NCBI RefSeq assembly: GCF_013368755.1
Contig: NC_049562.1
Span: forward strand, 1,860,001 to 1,924,000
Reading direction: 5' to 3'
Source of the DNA: Talaromyces rugulosus
Lineage: Eukaryota; Ascomycota; Eurotiomycetes; Eurotiales; Trichocomaceae
Length of the DNA: 64,000 bases
The position numbers and the translations under genes are program-made. Shown here one piece after another: positions 54,311 through 64,000 of this stretch (positions are counted from its first letter, which is position 1; every line of letters begins with the position of its first letter). The notes under the pieces are model-generated. The model was not told the DNA's origin. It searched no databases and saw only the letters and a list, made by a program, of their open reading frames with translations.

Positions 54311-56164
54311 ATGCTCAATCACCCCGTCACAGAGCGTTCTAGCAGTAGCCATGACGACAATTTTTGTATTCAAGATGCGCATGCAGACCTGGAGCCTGGC
54401 GACAACGGCACCAACCATGCCATAGCCCTAGAGAAACAGACCACGGCCAATTCAACTGCTTCCGCATTGAATCAGCGTACCCAGTCTATAATATCAAGGA
54501 TCCGAAGTCGCGAGCCTGGTCAGATCGCCAAGTTCACTCATCCGCTCTCCCATACAAGGACTTCTCCGGATGTGCTGGTCGACTTTGATGGGCCTGACGA
54601 TCCTTATCATCCGCGGAATTGGGGGTTTAAGAAGAAATGTGTCACTACCGTGTTATATGGGTTGACCACGATGGGTAAGACGATCTTGTAGCTTTTATCT
54701 ATGCTTTCCGAGCCAGCTAACAGCTCTTTTCGAAACAGGTGCTACTTGGGCAAGCGCAGTGTATGCATAGGCCTTTGTTCTCAATTTGATTTATTATTCT
54801 CCCTTCTGACAAATTTCAGTTACACCCCGGGAGTAGCACAGATCAGTGCCGATTTCCATGTTGGAAAAGAAGTTAGCCTGCTCGGTGTGACATTTCTCCT
54901 TCTCGGCTTTGGCTTTGGTCCTTTGATATGGGCACCCCTATCAGAGTTGTACGGACGCAAATCCGCCGTAATCACACCTTACTTTATCGCTGCTATCTTT
55001 TCCTTCGGTACCGCAACAGCAAAGGATATCCAGACGGTGTTGATCACGCGCTTCTTTGCCGGCTTCTTTGGATCAGCCCCGGTGACAAACACTGGTGGCG
55101 TGCTTGGTGATCTCTGGTCGCCAGAACAGCGAGGTGCTGCTATAGTCGGATATGCAATGGCCGTAGTTGGTGGTCCTATTCTTGGACCCATTGTGGGTGG
55201 TGCAATTGCCCAGAGCTATCTGCGATGGAGGTGGACTGAATATGTGAGTACTTATTTTATGGAGACTGCACATGCACATGCGTACATGTAGTTCTGACTC
55301 TATACATAGGTTACCGGCATTTATATGATGTTCATCCTAACTTTGGACATAATTTTCCTCGACGAGACATATCCGCCCACTTTACTCGTGAACAAAGCCC
55401 GACGGCTTCGATATGAGACAGGGAACTGGGCATTGCATTCCAAACATGAGGAATGGGATGTAAGCTTGAAAGAAATGGGCAATAAATACCTCATCCGGCC
55501 GTTTGCCCTGCTGTTTACTCCTATTTGCTTCGCCATCGCCCTGTATGCTTCGTTTGTTTATGGCATTTTGTACCTTAACCTGGCCGCGTTCCCCATTGAA
55601 TTCGAAGAGGAACGCGGCTGGAATCAGGTTGTTGGCGCATTGCCCTTTTTGGCTCTCTTGATTGGCATCTTTATCGGGGCATTTGTCAACATTTTCAACC
55701 AGCGGTTCTACATCAAGAAGTTCAAAGCCAACAACAACCAACCCGTCCCCGAAGCCCGCCTCCCACCGATGATGTTGGGATCTGTTTCATTTGCAGCGGG
55801 TATGTTTATCTTTGGCTGGACATCTGGTCGAAACATACACTGGATCGCCCCCGTGATCGGGGCGGTATGCATGGGCCTTGGGTTCTTCACCATCTTCCAA
55901 GCTGCACTGAACTATCTCATTGATACATTCGCATCGACTGCGGCGTCTGCAGTTGCTGCCAATACGTTTCTGCGCAGCGTTTTCGCGGCTACGTTCCCGC
56001 TCTTCACTGATGCCATGTATCATAATCTTGGAATCAATTGGGCTGCGAGCACCTTGGGGTTTATTGCTGTTGCTTTGATTCCGATTCCGTACTTGTTTTA
56101 TATATACGGTCGAAGAATTAGAGCGAGAGGGAAATGGTCGAGGGCGTCGGTTTACCCGGAGTAA
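54311..56164 (+). CDS. MFS transporter, DHA1 family (second copy in window)
   Basis: Exons 54311-54674, 54739-54760, 54820-55243 and 55310-56164 sum to 1665 nt, 554 residues from the ATG at 54311. The frame is open further 5-prime (to 54257) without an ATG. A polar N-terminus of about 95 residues is followed by HPRNWGFKKKCVTTVLYG and 12 helices, with SELYGRKSAVITPYF (motif A), VVGGPILGPIVGGAIAQSYL (motif C) and LDETYPPTLLVNKARRLR. The second exon is a 22-nt microexon (GATWASAV region). It is the same family as the transporter at 28692-30404 but clearly diverged. The substrate is unknown; polyamine, drug or metabolite transport is typical. Not adjacent to other cluster-like genes. Confidence 0.87.
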
Positions 56165-56619
56165 TATCTTTTGTGTTGGTATACTTAGTTATTGGTGTTT
56201 ATCCTGCGATCTGTTCAAATGTCAACTTAATTGGTACATATTTATAGACTAGATGCGTATATAGCTGTAACATCAATCAATTGATTGATGGTAATAAGTA
56301 ACTAATTACATGTGTGTGTGTGATAATGTATTCAGAATGACTTGATTCATTACATAGCCAACGGTCCACTTCTACCGAAAAGTTTGAATACTACAAGATT
56401 AGGGCTATAGCTAATGATATCAATTGATATGTTCATGTAATTCAATTCTATCATCTCAAACATCATTGCCCATGCATATGCAATACACTCGATCCTTTTG
56501 ACATCAATCCTAAACTGGACTGAAACAAAAAATCTATCATATCTTCTTGCAAATCCCAAAAGAAGTGAAACCCTCTCCCCCCCCCCCCCCCCCCCCCCCA
56601 AAAATGAATAAATATAGGT
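56165..56619. other. Convergent 3-prime flanks of MFS gene and IML2
   Basis: 455 bp of AT-rich sequence with a (GT)n run (56312-56324), short inverted sequence TCAATCAATTGATTGA (56272-56287) and a 23-base poly(C) tract listed separately. Confidence 0.5.
56577..56599. repeat. Poly(C) tract, 23 bases
   Basis: An uninterrupted run of C on the plus strand 21 bp downstream of the IML2 stop codon, so it would be a G-run in the IML2 3-prime UTR. The length may be inexact because homopolymers are error-prone. Confidence 0.85.
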
Positions 56620-59036
56620 TCAAATAGAGGCTGGTGTAGGGTGAGCGAGATGCCATTTCCGAACAGCTTCTCTGGCAGCTGTGACTTTGAGACCGATTCG
56701 AGTATCAAGGTCATATGATTCCCATTTAGCGATCTTTTCGAGATGTTCTTCGCATTCCCGAACTTTCTCGCGCTCTACCTCCTCTTCCCCTTTTACATCG
56801 AATTCCGCAGATGTCCTCGAGACAGTGGTTTTCAAGGCGCATTCGCTTAGGCCGTGAGTCGCCACATAGCTGGGACGCTCCATCCATAGATTAGAAGCCA
56901 GTTCAAAATGCGCCACGGGCAGAATCCAGTCATCCCGCAGGTGGCCTTTGAAAAGAGTTCGGTCCTGAGGGAGGATTTTGTGTTGCAAGATCTCCTTGGC
57001 CGCTTGGTGTTTTCGCAACGCGCGTAGAACACCTGCCCGAAGCAGAGAGAGAATGGCCTTTTCATCATCGCTTTCCTTGCTCCATGTCTTGTTTGCCTCG
57101 GTCTCAGACCAGGACAGATTACTAAGGGAATCCTCTAGCCCTCCTTCTCTCATGCGGTTGTAGCCATTCCAGAAGAAAATCATCTCTTCAATTGGATCCA
57201 CTCCGACTGCGTCGACAAGGTCAACCTTCCATTCCTTGGCTCTGGCTTCCCACTTGGCCACTTTGCGGGTGACAAAGACATCAAACGGGAGCGGTCGAGC
57301 CATCAGGCGCTTCTTCCCTGCCAGTGTAGGCGCCTTGCGCAGATTCTCTCTAGCTTTCTCAGCATAGACGGCAGCATCCGCCGCACTGGTAGCGGATGAC
57401 CGACGGTATAATACCAAATAGGCAGCTCCAGCAATATAATAATATAGAGCAGGGGACCAAGAATTAAGATCAACACACTGTGAAAGAAATCAGTAAAAGG
57501 CAATGTGAATATTCGATACATCACTCACGCTGATGAAAGACTCCGCGCACTCCTCATACTTGTGCAAATACATTGCATCTAGGCTCTTTTCAAAGGTTTG
57601 GAGTCCTTCAACTTGTTTGAGCGGACTCTTCTCGCCGTGCTTCAACATATCCAGCGCGGTTTCCAAGTCCCGGTTGGCACCTTTCATGCGAGACTCTTCT
57701 AGCAGCCAAAGTTGACTATTTGGATATCGCTTTCGCATCTTTTGGAGCAATGCCGTTAGTCGGTCCACTGGGTATCCTTCAACTTCAAGTTCGTCCTCGG
57801 TGGTAGCATCAGGGATGATGTCGCAAAATCGGACAAAGCCATTGTAGTATCCCAAGATTCCAAACGCAGCGATGGCCCCAACCAAGCTATCAAACTTGCT
57901 GGCTTGCCAGAGCATGCGCAGTCCCCGTTCCTTGTCACCCCGAAAGCCAATAATGGCAAGTAAGCGGCTAAAAGTGGGAGGAATCATCGAGAGAATCAGG
58001 AGAAGCATGCCAAAGCACAAGCTAGCAGCAGAGTGTATGAAAGCATCAATCGGGTGGCTGAATTCTGCAGACTCGGGGCCGTGGCTAAAGGTCTCGCCGA
58101 GTGGCGTACCAGGAGTACCTGGACTTGATGGCGTCTGGCTCTTGTCGACTACGCTCAGCTGCACGGTGTCTTTGGTCAAATCGTGGATGGAACTATGAGC
58201 CGAAGAGGGGTTTGACGATGGGGCTTTGGACTCTAGTTGCAATGCAGATATGGGGGTCGTTTTCGAACGAATAGTTTTCAAGTGCCTCTCTTCCATCCGG
58301 AGAATGCTATCCAAGGCCATGTATGCTTTCCGCATTTTGTAAAAGCCTTTAAGACTTTCCGTGAGACTCTCATTAAGAACGCCCACAACGGCAGCCATGA
58401 TCTGCACCATTGCCTGACAAAGGACATACTCAGTACCTGCGTCGTATATCTGCGAATGAAAAGCATTCGGGGCACCCGAGGCGTGTATTGTTTTTTGCTG
58501 GTCATTGTATGCACTGTTCTCAGCATCCGCGAGGCGTTCGGCAGCTAGAAACCAATATTTAGATACTGAACAATGGATAAGCAGTAATGAAACGTTTCTG
58601 CCTTACCCTGACGCATTATTTCTTGTTCGAAACCCAGGGTCGAACGAATGAAGCCAACAACGCCCTTGCCAGTCTGCGTGCATGTTAGCATATATGGATC
58701 AAGTTCAATAGATAGGAAGACAACGCACTTTGTGGAAAGTCGAGTCACCCTTATTTAGACCTGTTTCAGCGCCTTCGACGTCGTCATTGAGAATCAATGT
58801 GGCCGCTACAGCACATTAGCTTTTGGCTGAACCATGCATGGATCTAGAGCACATACCAGCCATGGCATGCTCGACTATTCAACGGCAATCAATTAGCATC
58901 GGTAACAACTTGGGGGTTAGATACAATAAAACAGGGGACAAAACGTACGATCTTGAACCTGCACAGCTGAGTCGAGTGACTGCGAAGATGAATTGCCAGA
59001 TTTGCGGCCATATAGCCACGATCCCACGCGATACAT
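56620..59036 (-). CDS. IML2: Iml2 (TTC39 family), inclusion-body clearance / mitochondrial outer-membrane protein
   Basis: The start [17 protein letters not shown] at 59036 matches the family N-terminus. The first exons (59036 to about 58944, 58882-58863, then [20 protein letters not shown] from 58806) are short, followed by [20 protein letters not shown] (near 58670-58605), [20 protein letters not shown] and the long exon ending near 57530. The last part ([20 protein letters not shown] to HPTPASI, stop at 56620) holds TPR-like helices ([25 protein letters not shown]). A hydrophobic stretch [24 protein letters not shown] is present. Iml2 clears protein inclusions through lipid-droplet contact in yeast. 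The small 5-prime exon borders are the least certain. Confidence 0.85.
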
Positions 59037-60045
59037 CTTGGGCAAAGTCTTTTTATAGACTTGGAGAGGTTTATGAAGTGAAAATCCAAAATTGACCGAA
59101 GCCTTGATAATAAGGCTCTAAGGCCAGCGAAAGAGCTCTAGTTTTTTTTTATTATGATCGAGGCTTCAAACAGATCAGACCAGACCAGACAAATTTGGCT
59201 AGAATCTCAGAAGTGCGTTCTACATAGGGAAACTGCGTGATTTCCCCTGTCCATGTATTGTGAAGCGTGAGTCAATAATAATGGGCGAAAAATAAATAGC
59301 TGCAGATAGCCGCCGAGCTCCGGATTTGGAAGATGACGGTAGCGGCTCGATGCACCGCTTTGATTGATTGACCAAGGCGGGGAGCAGCCGCAAGAATTGT
59401 GCTGTTTCCGAAGAATCCAAAGAAGGAAAACAATGAAAGAAGAACAAGAGCGATCTCTCTCAAGACTAGTAGACTTGCGGACGACAAGGCGCTGGCGAGG
59501 TCCGCCTAGCTGAGTGTGGCTGATGGGTGAACCTTGGGGCTCGCGGCTTTCTCGGCTGTTTAATCTCCGATAGCGAACAGCCCACGCTGGAAATCATGGG
59601 TCAGGCCTGGAGTAGTACATAGACAGAATATGACAGGAACATGGCAAGTAGGAAAAAAAACGCTTGACTGGATGCAAAGTTGAGTTGACGGAGAAAGGAA
59701 AGAGAAGACAGAGCAAGAGCTGTCTTTGTTGGCAAGTGCAGAGCACCAGCCACAGCACAGTCACGGTCACTAGCCACACCCACGGCCCACTGGTCTCGCC
59801 CTCACCGCCTGCCCAATAGGAACATGCTTGACGACATGCATTGTCTGTCCGCCGGATTCCTATACCCAGGTTCCCTCCAGCATTCGTCCTGCCAACAAAG
59901 AGCCATCTCCCTCGCTACAGACGGCCGTCCGCTATAAAGACCGACCGTCTACTCGCTGCGACTCTTGCCTGGTCTCACCAACCCGTCGCGTGGTAGTGCT
60001 CGACCCCTCTCGTTGCTTACACACCTCACGCCGTCCCCGCCCGCA
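59037..60045. other. Divergent promoter region IML2 / SEM1
   Basis: 1.0 kb with no recognisable gene. Frames at 59220-59487 (-), 59594-59783 (-) and 59828-60244 (+) lack any family resemblance; the last overlaps the SEM1 first exon in a different frame. C/T-rich sequence precedes the SEM1 ATG. Confidence 0.45.
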
Positions 60046-60494
60046 ATGTCGAATTCAAACACAGCTGAGACCAACGTCTCGCAGCAGCCTGCTCAGCAGA
60101 AGCAGAACCCTCCTGTGCTCGAGGAGGATGACGAGTTTGAAGACTTCCCAGTTGAGGGTGAGTGGACCCGCTGTCTGTCTGTTGCAAGCTTCAGTCCATT
60201 TGACTCTGATCCTATGCTTCTCATTCCTAACATCAACGTTCTAACGGTCTTTTCTAGATTGGCAACAAGAGGAAACCGAACAAGCTCAAGGCTCGACGAC
60301 AACAACCAACGGCGCTAACACGCACTTGTGGGAGGAAAGCTGGGATGACGATGACGAGAGCGAGGACTTTTCAAAACAGTTAAAGTAAGATATATCCCCT
60401 CTTTATCTTTTTCTTTTTCTTGCTGTAAAAAAACCCATGCTAACCAGTTCTTGCTTCTAGGGAGGAGATAAAGAAAGTCGAAGGTGCCAAATAG
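60046..60494 (+). CDS. SEM1: 26S proteasome regulatory subunit Sem1 (DSS1)
   Basis: Exons 60046-60157, 60258-60384 and 60461-60494 give 90 residues, the expected size. The protein is acidic with the two hallmark Trp/acidic blocks: EEDDEFEDFPVEDW and LWEESWDDDDESEDFSKQLK, then a C-terminal helix EEIKKVEGAK. Sem1/DSS1 is intrinsically disordered, binds ubiquitin and acts in the proteasome lid, the TREX-2 mRNA export complex and, with BRCA2 where present, recombination. The exons are too short to be found as single open frames; the assignment rests on the spliced product. Confidence 0.93.
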
Positions 60495-61031
60495 ATCAAA
60501 GCTCAGGCCAAAGAAACAGGAATCGGAATGCGGACGATGGAACCAACTCCCCGCGAAACAAACAACATCCTAGATGATAGATCGATAGCTTGATACCGAT
60601 CAGGCGGGCAAAAAATTCTTACGTCAACTTTAATCTCCCCCCATGTCACAAACTAGCAGTCATCTTTTTAAGGCCGCAGACGATATTACTTGATTCTAAT
60701 GAGACTATCCTCGTCGCCAGACGAATTACATGTTGGCTAGGGCTTACTTGCTCTTTGGGAGTTTCTCATGTTGGGCCCTCGTATCAGTATATATTCCAAT
60801 TCAAACTCTTCGCCTACCTAGAGATTCGATATGCTTTTTTCTGCGAGTAGCACCGAGTAATCAGAACGTGATATTGCTAAACTTGAATATGGAGTTACTG
60901 GATTCTAGGTTTATGGCAAGACAGGAGTTGTTTTTTTTTAGTATTTCAATTTTTTTCGAAAAATGAATATATGTATTGGATATTACAGAGAATCCCACTT
61001 GTATCTTTGTTTGTCGGATAATAGAAACGTT
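60495..61031. other. Convergent 3-prime flanks of SEM1 and PGK1
   Basis: 537 bp, AT-rich, with open frames (60590-60966) that show no recognisable content. Presumably both 3-prime UTRs lie here. Confidence 0.45.
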
Positions 61032-62419
61032 TTACTTACTTGATAGAGCAGAAACACCAGGCAGTTCCTTGCCCTCAAGGAGTTCCAAAGAGGCACCACC
61101 ACCAGTAGACACGTGGCTTAGTTTATCCTCAACGCCGTACTTGGCGGCGACCGTGGCAGTGTCACCACCGCCAATGATGACAATGGTGCCCGATTGAGCC
61201 GCACTCACAGCAGCGTCCAGGGTAGCCTTGGTGCCCTTTGAGAAAGGCTCCAACTCGAACACACCGGCGGGACCGTTCCAGAGGATAGTCTTAGATTCAG
61301 CAATAGCAGTCTTGTATAATTCAACACTCTTCTCGCCAACGTCCAAGCCGAGCCAGCCATCGGGGATGCCAGTGGCATCGGTGGCGTATCCAACTTCGGC
61401 ATCAGCGCCGAACTTGCTGCCGGTGACATAGTCGACAGGCAAGATAACCTTGACGTTGTGCTTCTTGGCCTTCTCAATCACATCGCCGACAATCTTGCTG
61501 CCAGCCTCGTCGAACAAGCTGCCGCCGATCTTCACATTCTCGAGAGTCTTTTTGAAAGTGAAAGCCATTCCGCCGGTGATAATCAGGGTGTCAATCTTGG
61601 GCAAAAGGTTGTCGATGAGCAGGATCTTGTCTGAAACCTTGGAGCCTCCAAGGATGGCAAGGAAAGGTCGCTGGGGGTCCTCGAGGGCCTTGGCAAAGTA
61701 CTCGAGCTCCTTCTTCACAAGGAAACCGGATGCCTTCTGGGGAAGCTCAACTCCGACCATGGAGCTGTGGCCACGGTGTGCGGTGCCGAAAGCATCGTCT
61801 AGGGGAGTGCAGAATCAAATTAGCGGGGTGCCCTTTCCCCCCCTCTCCTTGTGCAGAGTAGACTTACTGATATAGATGTCTCCCAAAGCAGTGAGGCCCT
61901 TGCGGAATTCCGCAACCTTGGCCTTGTCAGCCTTAACCTTGTTGCCCTGCTCGTCTTTGGAGCTGCCTTCCTCCTCGGCGTGGAATCGCAAGTTCTCCAG
62001 CAGGATCACCTGGCCACCGGATGCCTTGTTGACAGTCTCTTCCACCTCGGGACCGACAGAGTCGTTGGTGAAAATAACGCTGCGACCCAGCAACTTCTCG
62101 AGCTCGGGGACAACAGGCTGCAAGCTGTACTTGGGGTTGACCTTGCCGTCAGGACGACCAAGGTGGGACATGAGGATTACGGATTTTGCTCCATTCTCAA
62201 TAGCGTATTTGATGGTCGGCAAAGCGCCAACGATACGTTGGTTGTTGGTGATGTTCTTGTTGGCATCGAGGGGAACGTTGAAGTCGACCTGTGGCGCGCA
62301 AAAGACTGTTGTTGGCATATGTGATCACCAGGAATTGGTGCCAATTGACTTACTCGGATGAGGACACGCTTGTCCTTGACATCAACGTCGGTGATGGCGA
62401 GTTTGTTTGTGAGAGACAT
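61032..62419 (-). CDS. PGK1: Phosphoglycerate kinase
   Basis: Exons 62419-62354, 62288-61868 and 61798-61032 sum to 1254 nt, 417 residues, the standard length. The N-domain substrate site is [19 protein letters not shown], with [10 protein letters not shown] and [14 protein letters not shown]. The C-domain has [20 protein letters not shown] and the nucleotide site [13 protein letters not shown], then [11 protein letters not shown] and [20 protein letters not shown]. It converts 1,3-bisphosphoglycerate to 3-phosphoglycerate with ATP formation, in cytosolic glycolysis. Strong codon bias toward C-ending codons fits high expression. The intron after Arg22 is a common fungal pgkA intron position. 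Confidence 0.97.
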
Positions 62420-63202
62420 GGTGGTGTATTGAGGTTGAAAAAAAAGAGCTGGGTTGGTGGTGTTAGTAGATGACGTCAAAGAAAGCTACGTTCAAGATGC
62501 TATACTCACTTCGCTGCAGGAGAGAACGGCAATAAAGATTCTGTCAGTCGATAAACACGCAGCAGGTGACCGAATGAACAATGATCTTTTTTCTTTTGAT
62601 GTGCCCAAGAACGAGGCGGGGCACAGCTAAGAGTTATACCTGTGGTGGGGCGTCGGTGAGAGACTTGGTGGTGTGATGCGCCCATCGCCGCACTCGGGCT
62701 GATGCGGGACTGATGTCAGTCGAGGTTAAGGCTTCACGCCCACATGTGCTCAGCCTGCACGGAGCGGATCGGGTCGCTTTTCTCCAGGTCTTTAATGACG
62801 AGCATATACAGTCTAGATTATTGGCTACACGGCCAGGACCGAGGCAATCGACAATATCATTTTGCCGAGCGATCAACACAGTAACGAGAATGCGGAATTG
62901 GCAACTATGAAAGCAAATCGCACCATTTCCCCCTATAACTATATGCAATATATAGTCTTCCAAATAAAGCACACAACAGACAGACCGAACCGAGAGAACC
63001 AGACATTTGCTAACGCCAGATACTCAATTGCGCCGACACATTTAGGATCTTTCAAATATAGAGCAAAAGAGAGAGAGAGAGAGAAAACCCACAGAATCCG
63101 AGTTAAAATGTTAGAAAGAGACAAAAAAAAAGAAGACACCCCCAGATGTGCTGTGTTCGTTATCTGACCATCGATCCTGTCGATTGTGTCGAGAAAATCC
63201 AG
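62420..63202. other. PGK1 promoter and 3-prime flank of Mpv17-like gene
   Basis: 783 bp. The left part is the PGK1 promoter with pyrimidine runs and a CRE-like palindrome (separate entry). The right part has an AG microsatellite (63068-63083) and A-rich runs. No gene was recognised. Confidence 0.45.
62471..62478. promoter_or_regulatory. CRE-like palindrome TGACGTCA upstream of PGK1
   Basis: A perfect 8-bp TGACGTCA 52 bp before the PGK1 ATG. bZIP factors of the ATF/CREB type (AtfA in Aspergillus) bind this sequence. The position may fall in the 5-prime UTR, so function is uncertain. Confidence 0.35.
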
Positions 63203-64000
63203 ACTACTCTTCGTCGGAAGAGTTGGCGAGGGAGAGATATGCGGTCCACGCGATACCAATGGAAGAAACAAAGGGCTATTTGAACTCAATTAGCATAATC
63301 CGCCAAGAATTTGAAGTGTCGACGGTTTACTTACAATCTGGAATTGGATAGGGACCACTCGGAAGTTGAGAACTTGGACCGCAGGCCAAAGAATAAAGTT
63401 GGCCTTCAAAGTTGGGAGATATACGTCGCGGAACTTGTGGACCAAAGCCCTTCGGCCTCCACCTTCTGCAAGAGTCATGAAAGTGAAGAAGCAGAACAGA
63501 CCTGGTGCCGTTAGTGCCAAGAACGATGCACTGTAACTGAGTGTGACATACCGAAAGGTGCGAAAATCAACTGATCGACCGCCACTCTCTTCAAAGCAGG
63601 AGCAGTAGCTGACGTTTTTGTGAGAGGGAAAGCACGCGACAAGAACCCGAACCACTGGAATTGGATGGGCGCCATGAAGAAACCGTATGCCATGAACCTG
63701 GTCAGTCGCTCAAAGTCGAACGGAGGAGGCCGATTCCTTGAGTTTCCCAGTTCTCCCCACTGCGAAGGCTTCTCCTTGTCGAGGTCGGGTATTTCGATCG
63801 AAATTATTCCACTTTCCGAGTCTGATGAGCGCTGGGCCACCCGGGCTTTGAACGCTGTGATAGTCTGTGCCACTGTATCCGCGATTCCACCAAGGACCTG
63901 TTCACAATGGTGATTAGTATAAATTGACGAGAGCATGAATTGTAAACTCTAATACGTACGGCGTTCGTCACCATCGTGGTCAAGACTGCAGTGAATGGTT
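63203..64000 (-). CDS. Mpv17/PMP22 family membrane protein, 5-prime incomplete
   Basis: The gene runs off the right edge, so the true start lies beyond 64000. Visible sequence: PFTAVLTTMVTNA-VLGGIADTVAQTI (across an intron near 63961-63900), an unusually long acidic insert (EIPDLDKEKPSQWGELGN), then FERLTRFMAYGFFMAPIQFQWFGF, KRVAVDQLIFAPFGLFCFFTFM, RDVYLPTLKANFILWPAVQVLNFRVVPIQFQIPFVSSIGIAWTAYLS and the end NSSDEE. Introns lie near 63552-63503 and 63334-63277. The four membrane spans and the WPAVQVLNF signature define the family, which lives in peroxisomal or mitochondrial inner membranes and includes yeast Sym1 and mammalian PXMP2. Confidence 0.9.

Noticed and set aside
60590..60966. Small plus-strand frames between SEM1 and PGK1
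   Set aside because: AT-rich 3-prime flank sequence with no recognisable content on either strand.
1..64000. CRISPR arrays, bacterial operon signals, rRNA genes
   Set aside because: No regularly spaced repeats, Shine-Dalgarno-led operons or rRNA-like sequence were seen; the segment is eukaryotic throughout.

Overview
This is a nuclear chromosome segment of a filamentous ascomycete. Many short introns (about 50-150 nt, GT..AG), the conserved single-copy gene set and several Zn(II)2Cys6 regulators fit Pezizomycotina, most likely Eurotiales (Aspergillus/Penicillium/Talaromyces type). No bacterial, viral, rRNA or convincing tRNA feature was seen. All gene models below were spliced by hand from reading frames and splice signals; most close exactly in frame.

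Layout. 0.7-2.0 kb: fungal rhodopsin-like membrane protein. 2.3-17.7 kb: housekeeping block (HAD glycerol-phosphatase-like enzyme, NUG1 GTPase, DPB4 histone-fold subunit of DNA polymerase epsilon, HST3/HST4-type sirtuin, MED16, ribosomal protein L35, Golgi SNARE GOS1, ATP synthase assembly factor ATP10). 17.9-30.4 kb: an accessory island with a small cytochrome b5-like protein, a Zn2Cys6 regulator, a decayed short-chain dehydrogenase, a 440-bp inverted-repeat transposable element, a 2-oxoglutarate/Fe(II) oxygenase, a 1063-residue protein fusing three hydrolase folds (amidohydrolase, FAH, alpha/beta hydrolase) and an MFS transporter. 31.3-63.2 kb: mostly conserved cellular genes again (family X DNA polymerase, BED-like/Zn2Cys6 regulator, PUF6, RAD51, NUP120, IML2, SEM1, phosphoglycerate kinase, a 5-prime-incomplete Mpv17 family gene), several conserved proteins of unknown function, and a second MFS transporter.

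The most interesting part is the accessory island. The oxygenase promoter carries three HGATAR (GATA-factor) motifs within about 20 bp, directly followed by a TCGG-N6-CCGA palindrome, the type of site bound by zinc-cluster activators of the UaY/Ppr1 class. The promoter of the triple hydrolase has two CreA-type sites. With the linked zinc-cluster regulator and transporter, this suggests a small inducible uptake-and-degradation cluster for a nitrogen-containing or aromatic-derived substrate: transporter for uptake, oxygenase for hydroxylation, and a fused triple hydrolase for amide/lactone and C-C bond cleavage. The substrate is unknown, and the pathway role is inference. The SDR relic and the transposable element suggest the locus is being rearranged or has lost one step.

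Elsewhere the window shows instructive gene architecture: a 22-nt microexon in the HAD phosphatase and another in an MFS gene, an L35 gene whose first coding exon is only ATG and whose last holds only one codon plus stop, and three ACGCGT (MBF-type) boxes in front of RAD51.
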